Both the position numbers and the translations under genes were made by a program. 23,826 bases of DNA, from assembly GCA_050260935.1 (NCBI GenBank), contig JBLNCU010000135.1, positions 1-23,826 on the forward strand, in the 5' to 3' direction. The number at the start of each line of letters is the position of its first letter. Position 1 is the stretch's first letter. The notes below the pieces were generated by a model, which was given only the letters and a program-made list of their open reading frames with translations, did not search any database and had not been told where the DNA came from. This DNA comes from UBA8346 sp050260935 (GTDB lineage Bacteria; Bacillota; UBA4882; UBA8346). Positions 1 through 8,651 of the stretch are shown in pieces.

Positions 1-63
1 AGAAATAATAATTGGCAGAATTGGCCATGAAAGAAAAATACAGTAAAAATTTCTTCGACGATA

Positions 64-90
64 GAAGGAATTTCTGAAAAGTTATGGAAA
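64..90 (+). promoter_or_regulatory. sigma-H-like promoter of spoVG
   Basis: The -35 element GAAGGAATT (64-72) fits the sigma-H consensus RnAGGAwWW at every position. After an 11-nt spacer, the -10 element ATGGAAA (84-90) fits RnnGAAT except for the last base. From memory, the Bacillus subtilis spoVG promoter has the same architecture and spacer. The start would fall near position 97, leaving a leader of about 40 nt before the spoVG ribosome binding site. Sigma-H use is inferred from the match alone. Confidence 0.72.
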
Positions 91-136
91 TTAATATATA
101 CTCCTCTGAGAGAAGAATAGAAAGGTGAGTGGATCC

Positions 137-394
137 ATGAACATCACGGATGTACGCCTAAAAAAAGTCAATTCTGATGGTAAAATGAAGGCTATTGCTT
201 CGATCACCATTGATGACGCCTTTGTTGTACGGGACATCAGGGTAATTGAAGGACAAAACGGACTCTTTGTCGCCATGCCCAGCCGGAAAACACCGGAGGG
301 GGAATTCAGGGATATTGCCCATCCGATCACTTCCGAAGCTAGGGAGCTCATTCAGAGCGCTATTTTAAAAGAATACGAAACATCGGACAAATAA
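137..394 (+). CDS. spoVG: SpoVG, septation and sporulation regulator
   Basis: This 85-residue protein is SpoVG, a small nucleic-acid-binding regulator known in Bacillota for effects on asymmetric septation, capsule and virulence genes. The whole length matches the family: it opens MNITDVRLKKV, continues with AIASITIDDAFVVRDIRVIEG and NGLFVAMPSRKTPEGEFRDIAHPI, and ends with the usual short helix. The ATG at 137 is chosen over an in-frame GTG at 125. The first residues then align with the family, and the AAAGGTGAG ribosome binding site at 121-129 is correctly spaced. The GTG at 125 lies inside that site. A sigma-H-like promoter lies upstream and a strong terminator downstream, so the gene is probably monocistronic, although in Bacillus glmU follows directly. 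Length and motifs are intact. Confidence 0.96.
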   Translation: MNITDVRLKKVNSDGKMKAIASITIDDAFVVRDIRVIEGQNGLFVAMPSRKTPEGEFRDIAHPITSEARELIQSAILKEYETSDK

Positions 395-430
395 ATAGAA
401 TGAAATAAAATAAATTAAAGAGGCTGGGCT

Positions 431-466
431 AATAAGAATTTGCGATGCAAGTTCTTATTTTTATTT
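431..466 (+). terminator. Rho-independent terminator after spoVG
   Basis: A 13-bp stem (431-443 with 447-459, one G-T wobble) closes a 3-nt GAT loop and is followed by TTTATTT. It ends spoVG transcription about 40 nt past the stop codon. On the minus strand no T-run follows the stem, so it would not efficiently stop the converging glycogen operon. Confidence 0.9.
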
Positions 467-563
467 GAAGGGCCGTTCCATTTATATTTAAAGCGGTCCG
501 CCACTCTGAGGCCTTGGGCAGTCAGAAGGATGAAACTATTTTTTCGGCGCCCGAAGGGCGGGG

Positions 564-2510
564 TTAAGGCGGTTGCCAACCGGCTAAAACTTTTCCTTCC
601 AAAGGCAAAAGGGTTATATCAAGAAACCCCGCTTCCAGTTTAAATTGGATTCCATCATTCAATAGGTCGGAGAATGTCTTCAGAGGCCACCGGCTAAGAT
701 CTATTCTTAAAGAAACCGCTCTTTGGGTATTCCGGTTAAGTAGAACAACCGCCAGATTATTTCCCAAGCAGCGCGCAAAGGCATAAACGTCCTTCTCACC
801 ACTGGGGGAGTAAATATCCGGGGCCAAAGAGAGCCAGTCGCCCCGGCGAAATACGGCATGTTTATTCCGGAGTCCTATAACCTTTTTGTACCACGCCAAC
901 AATTCCCGGTTTTGGTTGTTCCAGGGAAACGGCCCCCGGTTGTAAGGATCGGAGTAACCTTCCATGCCAACTTCGTCCCCATAATAAATACAGGGGACTC
1001 CCGGAAAGGTCATTTGAAATAATGTTATCAGTCTCATTCTTTGCAAACCGAGAGTTCTTTGGTCAGGCCCCAGGCGGTATTTTTCCCTTTCTGCTTCTGA
1101 CAGCTGTTTTTCGGGCGGCCCCTCCCCCAGCACGGTTAAAATTCTCGGCAGATCGTGGCTGCCGATTAAATTCAGGCAGTTGAAGAAGTTAAAAGGAGGG
1201 TAGTTTTCGTGGAGGCTCATTAACGCCAGATGAACATCAAGGGCATCAAACCGGCCCAGGATAAAATTTACCAGGATCTGCCGGAAAGGGTAGTTCATGA
1301 CGCCATCAAGCTCGTCACCGTAGAAATATTCCCGGAGTTGACCGTAGCTCATTTTATTGGAGGCGTCCTCCCACACTTCCCCGATTAAGATGGATTCGGG
1401 ATCAACCTGTTCCATGGCGGCCTTCAATTTTTTGATGAATTCGTCCGGGAGCTCGTCGGCCACATCCAGCCGCCACCCTTTAGCCCCCATTTTCAGCCAG
1501 TATTTAACGACGCTATCATTATCGTTGACCATAAAATCCAGATATGAAGGGTCCAGCTCGTTGACCTCCGGTAAATTGCCATGTCCCCACCAGCATTTAT
1601 AATTTTCCGGGTACTCCTTAAATTGGTACCAGCTAAAATAGGGTGAATCCTGGGATTGATAAGCCCCCAACCCCGGGTAATTCCCTTCTTTATTAAAATA
1701 AATGCTGTCACTCCCGGTATGGCTGAAAACCCCGTCCAAAATAATTCTAATGCCCAGTTTAGCGGCTTTTTTGCACAATTCCTGAAAAATCAGGTTATCA
1801 CCGAACATGGAGTCGATTTTTTTATAATCGGCGGTATCGTATTTATGATTGCTGGGCGATTCGAAAATAGGATTTAAGTAGAGGGCGCCAACACCCAACT
1901 CCTTTAGATAAGTTAGTTTCTTGATAATACCCAACAGATTGCCGCCGAAAAAATCCCAGCGAAGGATGGTGTCACCGGTTTTATTCCAAATATAGACCGG
2001 GGTGTCATCCCAGCTTCCATGGAAAAGACTGCCGGGTTTGGGATTTAAAAACCGGCCTTCACAGCCGTTATAGAACCGGTCTACAAAAATTTGATAAACT
2101 ACTGTTTCCTGAAACCAGGCGGGCCGGGCGGCTGCCCGTTGGTAAACTGTAATTTGATAGGGAAAAGGGGTAGTATCCAGAAGCTGCCCCACTCCCCCGT
2201 ATAATTTGTCGTTATTCCCATAAAAATAGGTAATTCCGTCCTTAATGGCTATAAAGTAGTAGTATAATAGCCCGGGCCTCGGCGGGGCAATCAGCTCCAC
2301 CTTATATAAATCTTGCTTTTCGGAGGTTTCCACCGCCACCATTGGCAGCATTTTTTCTTCCCCGGTTGTCCCCAGGAGTTTGAGAAAGACCGCCTCGACT
2401 GGTTCGGCGATTATTAATCGGATAACGACTTTAGTGTTGCAAAGAACTGCGCCAAAAGGTCTTCGAAAAAAGGGGTCGTGGGAGTTGAAGAAGATCCAGT
2501 CCTGTTTCAT
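564..2510 (-). CDS. GH13 alpha-glucan hydrolase (amylase/neopullulanase-like), last gene of glycogen operon
   Basis: A 648-residue GH13 enzyme, presumably cytoplasmic because no signal peptide is visible. It has an N-terminal beta domain of about 120 residues beginning NSHDPFFRRPFGAV, then the TIM barrel (from VVYQIFVDRFYNG, about 137) and a C-terminal beta domain. The four GH13 regions are present: DGVFSH (259-264), GWRLDVADE with nucleophile D349, GEVWE with acid/base E378, and IGSHD with stabiliser D453. The architecture resembles neopullulanases, cyclomaltodextrinases and the amylopullulanase-type enzymes found in clostridial glycogen clusters. The exact linkage specificity cannot be read from the sequence. 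It lies 41 nt downstream of glgA and probably trims or degrades alpha-glucan, in an operon with no visible glycogen phosphorylase. The ribosome binding site is weak: AAAGG about 14 nt upstream of the ATG. Confidence 0.9.
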   Translation of the reverse strand: MKQDWIFFNSHDPFFRRPFGAVLCNTKVVIRLIIAEPVEAVFLKLLGTTGEEKMLPMVAVETSEKQDLYKVELIAPPRPGLLYYYFIAIKDGITYFYGNNDKLYGGVGQLLDTTPFPYQITVYQRAAARPAWFQETVVYQIFVDRFYNGCEGRFLNPKPGSLFHGSWDDTPVYIWNKTGDTILRWDFFGGNLLGIIKKLTYLKELGVGALYLNPIFESPSNHKYDTADYKKIDSMFGDNLIFQELCKKAAKLGIRIILDGVFSHTGSDSIYFNKEGNYPGLGAYQSQDSPYFSWYQFKEYPENYKCWWGHGNLPEVNELDPSYLDFMVNDNDSVVKYWLKMGAKGWRLDVADELPDEFIKKLKAAMEQVDPESILIGEVWEDASNKMSYGQLREYFYGDELDGVMNYPFRQILVNFILGRFDALDVHLALMSLHENYPPFNFFNCLNLIGSHDLPRILTVLGEGPPEKQLSEAEREKYRLGPDQRTLGLQRMRLITLFQMTFPGVPCIYYGDEVGMEGYSDPYNRGPFPWNNQNRELLAWYKKVIGLRNKHAVFRRGDWLSLAPDIYSPSGEKDVYAFARCLGNNLAVVLLNRNTQRAVSLRIDLSRWPLKTFSDLLNDGIQFKLEAGFLDITLLPLEGKVLAGWQPP

Positions 2511-2551
2511 TTGGCAATAGTTTTACCTTTCGTTTTATGGCTGTTTTTTTA

Positions 2552-3991
2552 TCATTGCTTAACTAAGGTTTGATACAATTGAAGATATTCCGCGGCCGAA
2601 CGTTCCCAACTATAATCGGCCCGCAGAACGTTTCGGGCTACTTTCGCCCAGGAATCCGGCTGATAATAAAATCCCAGCGCCCTTTTGACGGCGAACAGAA
2701 ATTCGTGAGCGTTATAATCCACAAAAGTAAAGCCGTTTCCCTGCCCAGCCCCTTCATGAGGGCCTTCAAAATAAGGATGAACCGTATCCTTCAAACCACC
2801 GGTCTCCCGCACTACCGGAACGCTTCCGTAACGCATGGCGATTAGCTGCCCTAATCCGCATGGTTCAAAACGGGACGGCATTAGAAAAATATCGGAGGCT
2901 GCATACATTCGCCGGGCTAAACTGTCGTCAAACGCGATCCTGGCGGCCATCTTTTCCGGATGCCGGGCGGCGCAACCCAAAAAGACTTTTTCGTATTCTT
3001 GCTCTCCGGTTCCCAAGACGATTAATTGGAGGTCCGCTTGTAAAAGCTCTTCCAGGATGTGGATGAGCAAATCCAAACCTTTCTGTTGAACCAGCCTGGA
3101 AATAACAATTAATAGCGGGGTTCGCCCACTTACGGTCAGGCCCAGTTCCTCCTGGAGCCTGCATTTATTTTGGGCCTTCTTCTCCAGGGAGTTCCGGTAA
3201 TTGAAATAAAGCGCAGGATCGGTAAGCGGGTTGAACTCCTGGTAATCAATGCCGTTTAAAATGCCCGATAGTTTGCCGCGGTTTTCACGCAATAGACCAT
3301 CCAGTCCTTCCCCGTATTGAGGCTGGAGAATTTCGGCCGCGTAAGTTCTGCTAACTGTGGTCACCAAATCCGAGAAAATAATCCCCGCTTTCATGAAATT
3401 AATATCACCGTCAAAATGCTTGTTTTTAGTTGCAAAGGAACGGTTGTCAAAACCTAAAATGTCGCCCCGGATGTAGCCGGAAAATACGCCTTGATAAGCC
3501 AGGTTGTGTATGGTAAATACGGTGCGCAACTTATCGTAACCGGGATTATTGTAAAACACTTCCCGGAAAACGCTTACCATCCCGGTGTGCCAATCGTGGC
3601 AATGGATTATTTGGGGTTCAAAATCCAGATAAGGGAGGACTTCCAATACAGCCCGGCAAAAGTAACTGAAACGTTCAGCATCGTCATAAAAGCCGTAAAT
3701 TCCATTCCGTTTAAAATAGTATTCGTTATCAAGAAAATAAAATTTTACTCCGTCATGAACCAAGGTTTTCAGGCCGCAGTATTGTTTTCTCCAGCTTAAC
3801 GGGACGGTTAATTCTTTAATTAACTCCATTTTTCCCTTGAAATGAGCCGGTATATCGCCGTACAAAGGTAAAATCACCCTGGCGTCCACGTTCTTTTCCC
3901 TTAAAACCTTGGGTAGCGATGCGATTACATCCCCCAAGCCCCCTGTTTTAACGAAAGGCAGCCCTTCCGCAGCTACGAAAAGTATGTTCAT
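2552..3991 (-). CDS. glgA: Glycogen synthase (ADP-glucose type)
   Basis: GlgA (GT5) transfers glucose from ADP-glucose to the non-reducing end of an alpha-1,4-glucan. The 479-residue product has the usual bacterial length and GT-B fold signatures: the N-terminal MNILFVAAEGLPFVKTGGLGD loop with nucleotide-sugar-contacting K15, HCHDWHTG near 130, TIHNLAYQG, SRLVQQKG in the middle, and the C-terminal EPCGLGQLIAMRYG and RETGGLKDTV. An in-frame TTG at 4033 would add 14 residues. The ATG at 3991 is preferred because AAAAGGAG lies about 10 nt upstream of it and the family begins here. A 95-nt gap separates it from glgD, containing a 6-bp hairpin at 4033-4050. It is co-oriented with glgB, glgC and glgD and probably cotranscribed. 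Confidence 0.95.
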   Translation of the reverse strand: MNILFVAAEGLPFVKTGGLGDVIASLPKVLREKNVDARVILPLYGDIPAHFKGKMELIKELTVPLSWRKQYCGLKTLVHDGVKFYFLDNEYYFKRNGIYGFYDDAERFSYFCRAVLEVLPYLDFEPQIIHCHDWHTGMVSVFREVFYNNPGYDKLRTVFTIHNLAYQGVFSGYIRGDILGFDNRSFATKNKHFDGDINFMKAGIIFSDLVTTVSRTYAAEILQPQYGEGLDGLLRENRGKLSGILNGIDYQEFNPLTDPALYFNYRNSLEKKAQNKCRLQEELGLTVSGRTPLLIVISRLVQQKGLDLLIHILEELLQADLQLIVLGTGEQEYEKVFLGCAARHPEKMAARIAFDDSLARRMYAASDIFLMPSRFEPCGLGQLIAMRYGSVPVVRETGGLKDTVHPYFEGPHEGAGQGNGFTFVDYNAHEFLFAVKRALGFYYQPDSWAKVARNVLRADYSWERSAAEYLQLYQTLVKQ

Positions 3992-4086
3992 AGGCAATAT
4001 GCTCCTTTTTACAGTCGCCGAGGTTAAAATCAACGATATTTATGTATCGTTCCTGGTTTGGTTTTAAATTTCGGACTCCGGACTCT

Positions 4087-5202
4087 TCAGATGACGCTTC
4101 GTTTGCTAATCACGATGGGGGATTTCTTCTTTCCCTTCAGGACAGTTCCCTTCCGAATCTGCACCTCTTTATCGAGAATCACATTTTCCAGTTCGACCTG
4201 TTCCTGAATCTCACTTTGCTGCATAATGATGCTGTTTTTTACCTGGGTTCCGTAACCAATGGTAACGCCCCGGAAGATCACGCTGTCTTCCACTTTTCCT
4301 TTAATATTGCAGCCGCTGGCCACCAGGGAATTGGTTACTTCCGCGTCGGCGGTGTATTTGGTTGGAGGACCGTCTTTTATCTTCGTAAAGATGGGGTTGG
4401 TATCCAAAAACAACTCATCCCAGACCTCCCGGTTGAGCAGGTCCATATTGCAGCGGAAATAACTTTCCAAAGAGGTGATTCGGCCTACATAACCGTTAAA
4501 ACCGAAGGCGGCGATCTTTAGATCATGGATATTGTTCTGCAACACCTCGGCCAGTTCCCAAGTACCCGATTCTCTGGCCACCCGGATGAGATCGATCAAC
4601 AAGGCTTTATCCATAATGATCATTTCCAGGAAAACCTTATTGCTCATATTTTTGCTGGGAACCTTTTTAATGGCTGAGACCATCCCGTCCGGTCCGGCGT
4701 CTAAAAAAAACAGGTCATTCAGGTTGGAGGCGGCGGATTTTTCCTCCTCATAAAAAAGAGTGACATGAGCCCCTTTATCGAAGTGAAACCGCAGCGCCTC
4801 CCGGAAATCAATATTGCAAATCATATTGTTCCCGGAGATCAGGATATACTTTTGATGACTCTTTTCGACGTAATCGGCGTTGGCTTCGAAGTCTTCCATG
4901 TCAAAACTGAGGTTTTTCTTAAAAACACTGGGACTGGCCGGCGGCAGAATTATCAATCCTTCGGTTTTGCGGTCCAACCCCCACTCTTTGCCGGACCCCA
5001 GGTGATCCATAAGCGAGCGGTATTTATGGGAGGTTATCACCCCGATATTGCGGATACCCGAATTGACCATATTCGACATGGGAAAATCGATTAAGCGGTA
5101 TCTCCCGCCGAAGGGAACGGCGGACATGCAACGGTAGATAGTCAATTCTTTGAGCAAATCCTCGCTTTTGGTATTATTGATAATACCCATGATGGGTTCC
5201 AA
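4087..5202 (-). CDS. glgD: GlgD, regulatory-type ADP-glucose pyrophosphorylase subunit
   Basis: A GlgC paralogue of 371 residues that in Bacillota pairs with GlgC in a hetero-oligomeric ADP-glucose pyrophosphorylase. It keeps the fold (AVPFGGRYRLIDFPMSNMVNSGI, a C-terminal left-handed beta-helix). It lacks the glycine-rich AGGQGSRL nucleotide loop of GlgC, and ILISGNNMICNIDF replaces the catalytic SGDHIYKMDY, so the key Asp is gone. That fits a poorly catalytic, modulating subunit. I chose the TTG at 5202, giving MEPIMGII, because AAGGAGGG sits about 8 nt upstream of it, against 20 nt from the ATG at 5190. Only 18 nt separate it from the glgC stop, so translational coupling is likely. Confidence 0.93.
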   Translation of the reverse strand: MEPIMGIINNTKSEDLLKELTIYRCMSAVPFGGRYRLIDFPMSNMVNSGIRNIGVITSHKYRSLMDHLGSGKEWGLDRKTEGLIILPPASPSVFKKNLSFDMEDFEANADYVEKSHQKYILISGNNMICNIDFREALRFHFDKGAHVTLFYEEEKSAASNLNDLFFLDAGPDGMVSAIKKVPSKNMSNKVFLEMIIMDKALLIDLIRVARESGTWELAEVLQNNIHDLKIAAFGFNGYVGRITSLESYFRCNMDLLNREVWDELFLDTNPIFTKIKDGPPTKYTADAEVTNSLVASGCNIKGKVEDSVIFRGVTIGYGTQVKNSIIMQQSEIQEQVELENVILDKEVQIRKGTVLKGKKKSPIVISKRSVI

Positions 5203-5220
5203 CGGAATTCCCTCCTTGTC

Positions 5221-6435
5221 TTAGCTGATTTTGGACTCTTCATTCTGCCAGCCGCCGATCTTGGAGCCTTTTTTGATCTCCACCCGGTCGGGTAGGTTGA
5301 TGCAATCGCCGATAACCGTAAGTTCCGTGGTGTTGAAGATATTGCTGGAGTCATAACCAATCCGGCTATAATTGCCAACGGCCGTGTTCTCGGCGATAAT
5401 GGCTTTCTTAACAATACAGCCGGCGCCGATTTTGACGTTAGGTAACAAAATGCATTCCTTGACCAGTGAGCCTTCTCCCACATACACCCCGGGGAAAAGG
5501 ACCGAGTGTTCCACCTCGCCTAGGATGGTGCAGCCATCGGGAATGAGGGAGCTTTGGACTTTCGCCTTTTCCGAGATATAATGAGGAGGGAGGATGGGCG
5601 GTTTTGAGTAGATTTTAAGATATTCATCATAAATGTCCAGCTCCGGCCTGGCGCTTAAAAGATCCATATTGGCCGAATAATAGCTTTCAATCGTCCCGAC
5701 ATCTTTCCAGTAACTGTTGAAACGGTATGCGTAAATGCTCCGGCCCTCGCTCAAAATCTGCGGCAGGATATTTTTGCCGAAATCATGCTCGGAGGCGGGG
5801 TTTTTAGCATCTTTTTCCAAATATTCCTGAACTACCGGCCAGGTAAAAATGTAAATTCCCATGGAAGCCAGGTTACTCCGGGGCTTTTTGGGTTTCTCAT
5901 CAAACTCCACAATCCGGCTTTCTTCATCGGTATTGGTAATCCCGAAACGGCCCGCTTCCTCCCAGGGAACTTCCTGAACAGCTACGGTGGCATCCGCTTT
6001 TTTGTCTTTATGGTATTCCAACATGAAGGAATAGTCCATTTTATAAATATGGTCGCCGGAGATAACCAGCAAGTATTTGGGATTATACATTTTCACAAAA
6101 TCCATATGCTGATATATGGCATCAGCGGTCCCTTTAAACCATTCACCGCCTTTTTCGCCCGTGTACGGAGGGAGCACATGGACGCCGCCTTCTTCATGAT
6201 CCAGGTCCCAGGCGCTGCCGACCCCGATATAGGAATTTAACAAGAAGGGTTTGTATTGAGTCAAAACCCCTACTGTGTCTATGCCGGAATTATTGCAATT
6301 ACTCAAACAAAAGTCGATGATCCGGTACTTCCCGCCGAAAGGCAAGGCTGGTTTAGCGACTCTTTTTGTTAAATATCCAAGTCTGCTGCCTTGCCCGCCC
6401 GCGAGCAGCATGGCAATACACTCTTTGGCCAGCAT
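5221..6435 (-). CDS. glgC: Glucose-1-phosphate adenylyltransferase, catalytic subunit
   Basis: GlgC makes ADP-glucose and pyrophosphate from ATP and glucose-1-phosphate, the committed step of bacterial glycogen synthesis. The 404-residue protein has the nucleotide loop AMLLAGGQGSRLGYLTKRVAKPALPFGGKYRIIDF at its N-terminus. It also has the catalytic SGDHIYKMDY and the glucose-1-phosphate-binding FDEKP, followed by a C-terminal beta-helix with hexapeptide-like repeats. An in-frame start at 6489 would add 18 residues. The ATG at 6435 is chosen because AGAGGTGG directly precedes it and MLAKECIAMLLAGG matches family starts. A 150-nt gap separates it from glgB and holds a small hairpin (6474-6503), so glgC may have an additional promoter. 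It probably forms a complex with the GlgD encoded next. Confidence 0.96.
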   Translation of the reverse strand: MLAKECIAMLLAGGQGSRLGYLTKRVAKPALPFGGKYRIIDFCLSNCNNSGIDTVGVLTQYKPFLLNSYIGVGSAWDLDHEEGGVHVLPPYTGEKGGEWFKGTADAIYQHMDFVKMYNPKYLLVISGDHIYKMDYSFMLEYHKDKKADATVAVQEVPWEEAGRFGITNTDEESRIVEFDEKPKKPRSNLASMGIYIFTWPVVQEYLEKDAKNPASEHDFGKNILPQILSEGRSIYAYRFNSYWKDVGTIESYYSANMDLLSARPELDIYDEYLKIYSKPPILPPHYISEKAKVQSSLIPDGCTILGEVEHSVLFPGVYVGEGSLVKECILLPNVKIGAGCIVKKAIIAENTAVGNYSRIGYDSSNIFNTTELTVIGDCINLPDRVEIKKGSKIGGWQNEESKIS

Positions 6436-6585
6436 AATACCACCTCTTTCGTTTTTTAATTTTATAGAAGGCATTCCCCAAATCAGCATCTATAATCTGG
6501 GAAATTGGCTCTAATCATATTTATACTTAACCGCTTTTAAATAGTCTGCAAAAGATGAATATGGCCGGATCTTTACCATTTTCGC

Positions 6586-8529
6586 TCAAACCTGCTCACC
6601 GGGGGCGGAGGTCAAGTTTGTCAACCTTAAAAAAACAACGGCCAACGGGGGTAGTTTTAGCTGAATCGAATGAGGCTGATTGTGCCAGGCTTTATTTTCA
6701 CTCTGGAGTGCGTTTTGATTTCTCTGATCTGATCCTCCGTATATGCCGAGATCACTGTTGAATACCTCCTGATAGATTCCTGGTTTTGGCACTCCCAGGC
6801 GATAGGTTTCGTAAAAAGCCGGGGTAAAGTTGCAGGCGACAATCAAAAAATCTCCGGTGTCTTCGGCCGATCTAACGAATAAAGCTATGCATTGCTCAGA
6901 ATTATCAGGATCGATCCAGTAAAAGCCGGAGCTTTCGTGATCCAATTCCCAAAGGGATTTCTCCCGCAGATAAAAATGGTTCAGTTCCTTTACATACCGC
7001 TGGAAATTCCGGTGCATCTCAAAACCAAGCAGCATCCAATCCAATTGCTTGAAATAGCACCATTCTATGAACTGAGCGAACTCCCCGCCCATGAAAAGAA
7101 GTTTCTTCCCGGGATGGGCCATCATATAGCCAAGCAAGAGCCGTAAATTGGCGAATTTTTGCCAATAGTCCCCCGGCATCTTTTCAATTAAGGATTTTTT
7201 GCCGTGCACTACTTCATCGTGAGAAAGGGGGAGGATAAAATTTTCGCTGAAGGCGTACAACATGGAAAAGGTCAATAAATTATGCTGCTTGCTTCGTCCG
7301 TCGTATTCCAACCGCATATAGCGGAGGAGATCGTTCATCCAGCCCATATTCCATTTATAGTTAAAACCCAATCCCCCGTAATAGGTTGGCCTGGTCACCA
7401 GCGGCCAGGTGGTGGATTCTTCGGCGATCATCAAGGCATTGGGAAAATTCTCATAAACCGCTTCGTTAAGCCGTTTCATAAAAGCCACCGCCTCGGGATT
7501 TTCCCTGCTGTCACCTTTGTTTTTTTTCCATTGCCGGCCTTCCCGGTAATTGGGGTAAAGCATGCTGGCCACGGCATCGATTCTTAATCCGTCGACATGG
7601 TATAGATCAAACCAGAAAATAGCGTTGGAAATCAAAAAACTTCTTACCTCCGGCCTGGAGTAGTCGAATTGCAAGGTTCCCCATTCCACATTCTCCCGGG
7701 CTTCGTATAAGGGGGTGCCGTCAAAATTGCTTAACCCGTGAGAGTCGCGGCAGAAATGCGCCGGAACCCAGTCCAGAATCACTCCGATCCCTTTTTGATG
7801 GCAATAATCAACGAAATAACAAAAATCGTGAGGCGTGCCGTAACGGCTGGTGACGGCATAAAAACCAGTAACCTGATACCCCCAGGATCCATCCAGCGGA
7901 TGTTCCATCAAAGGAAGCAGCTCAATATGGGTAAATCCCATTTCCCGTACATAATCAACCAGTTCCGGAAGAATTTCCCGGTATGAATAAAAATTATCGT
8001 GTTCCTTCCTTTTCCAGGAGCCTAAATGGACTTCATAAATGTTCACTGGTCTTCTATAAGACAACTGGTAGTTTTGGCGCCAGTAATCATCCCGCCAGGG
8101 ATAACCGCTCAGCGAATAAACTATAGAAGCAGTTTGCGGCCTTGTTTCCGAAAAAACAGCGAAGGGGTCGGCTTTAAAAAAAACCTCCCCCTGTCCGGTA
8201 TGGATTTCATATTTATATAATTCGCCCGGTTTAAGGCCGGGAATAAAAGCAGACCAGATGCCGGAGCCGGATATTTTATCCATCGGATTGCAGCTTCCTT
8301 GCCAATTGTTGAAGTCGCCCGCTACCCCTACTTTAACCGCGTGAGGGGCCCATACCGTAAATCTGACTCCTTCCGCACCATCGCTTTCTGTATAATGACT
8401 GCCGAATTCTTGATAAGCTTTAAAATAATTACCCTCATGGAATAAGTATATATCTCCGGAAGTAAGCAATTGTTTTTCCTCCTTGTCTAAGTATGAGGCA
8501 AATGGTATAAAGAAAGATGGCTCCGGCAT
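6586..8529 (-). CDS. glgB: 1,4-alpha-glucan branching enzyme
   Basis: GlgB (GH13) introduces alpha-1,6 branches into the growing glucan. The 647-residue product has an N-terminal CBM48 (about 50-130, including VRFTVWAPHAVKVGVAGDFN). The catalytic barrel begins around NIYEVHLGSWKR (163), and an all-beta C-terminal domain follows. Conserved regions are DWVPAHF (253-259), GLRIDAVASMLY with nucleophile D318, MIAEES with acid/base E370, and LPLSHDEVVHGKKS near 434. The start at 8529 is chosen over an in-frame TTG at 8568: AAGGGG lies just upstream of the former, while the latter has no ribosome binding site. It is the first gene of the minus-strand glycogen operon. The operon promoter must lie in or beyond 8530-8760, where only weak minus-strand candidates are visible, such as a TATAAT -10 on complement 8720-8725. 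Confidence 0.96.
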   Translation of the reverse strand: MPEPSFFIPFASYLDKEEKQLLTSGDIYLFHEGNYFKAYQEFGSHYTESDGAEGVRFTVWAPHAVKVGVAGDFNNWQGSCNPMDKISGSGIWSAFIPGLKPGELYKYEIHTGQGEVFFKADPFAVFSETRPQTASIVYSLSGYPWRDDYWRQNYQLSYRRPVNIYEVHLGSWKRKEHDNFYSYREILPELVDYVREMGFTHIELLPLMEHPLDGSWGYQVTGFYAVTSRYGTPHDFCYFVDYCHQKGIGVILDWVPAHFCRDSHGLSNFDGTPLYEARENVEWGTLQFDYSRPEVRSFLISNAIFWFDLYHVDGLRIDAVASMLYPNYREGRQWKKNKGDSRENPEAVAFMKRLNEAVYENFPNALMIAEESTTWPLVTRPTYYGGLGFNYKWNMGWMNDLLRYMRLEYDGRSKQHNLLTFSMLYAFSENFILPLSHDEVVHGKKSLIEKMPGDYWQKFANLRLLLGYMMAHPGKKLLFMGGEFAQFIEWCYFKQLDWMLLGFEMHRNFQRYVKELNHFYLREKSLWELDHESSGFYWIDPDNSEQCIALFVRSAEDTGDFLIVACNFTPAFYETYRLGVPKPGIYQEVFNSDLGIYGGSDQRNQNALQSENKAWHNQPHSIQLKLPPLAVVFLRLTNLTSAPGEQV

Positions 8530-8575
8530 ACACCCCTTAAAATATAATATGATAAGAAGCGGAATCAAATGAGCC

Positions 8576-8588
8576 TGAAAACGTTACA
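8576..8588. promoter_or_regulatory. Possible degenerate CcpA (cre) operator upstream of glgB
   Basis: The 13-nt TGAAAACGTTACA resembles the catabolite responsive element TGWAANCGNTNWCA but is one base too short for it. It lies about 50 nt upstream of the glgB start codon, a sensible place for carbon control of glycogen synthesis. The match is weak and the assignment is inference. Confidence 0.2.
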
Positions 8589-8623
8589 AAAAGTAATAAT
8601 TTACAGTTAAAGGGAGTTTGTTT

Positions 8624-8651
8624 TTGACATAATTAATAACTGCCTCATAAT
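8624..8651 (+). promoter_or_regulatory. Sigma-A-like promoter with no assigned gene
   Basis: A perfect TTGACA (8624-8629) is followed after 16 nt by CATAAT (8646-8651, five of six consensus bases). It points rightward into about 210 nt of non-coding DNA before the tRNA promoter. It may be a distal tRNA-Gln promoter or drive a short non-coding RNA. It could also be chance in AT-rich DNA. Confidence 0.4.

Noticed and set aside
440..643. A 67-codon open frame after spoVG
   Set aside because: It begins inside the terminator hairpin, overlaps the end of the GH13 gene antisense, has no ribosome binding site and resembles no protein.
3992..4033. Longer N-terminus for GlgA from a TTG at 4033
   Set aside because: The glgA ribosome binding site lies inside this extension, and the family begins at MNILFVAAEG.
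5142..5483. A 113-codon minus-strand frame across the glgC-glgD junction
   Set aside because: It is a shifted reading of glgC and glgD. Both genes are intact in their own frames, so no frameshift is implied.
5785..6240. A 151-codon plus-strand frame antisense to glgC (similar long ones at 4042-4521 and 3491-3799)
   Set aside because: These are antisense shadows of conserved enzymes, without ribosome binding sites or recognisable motifs.
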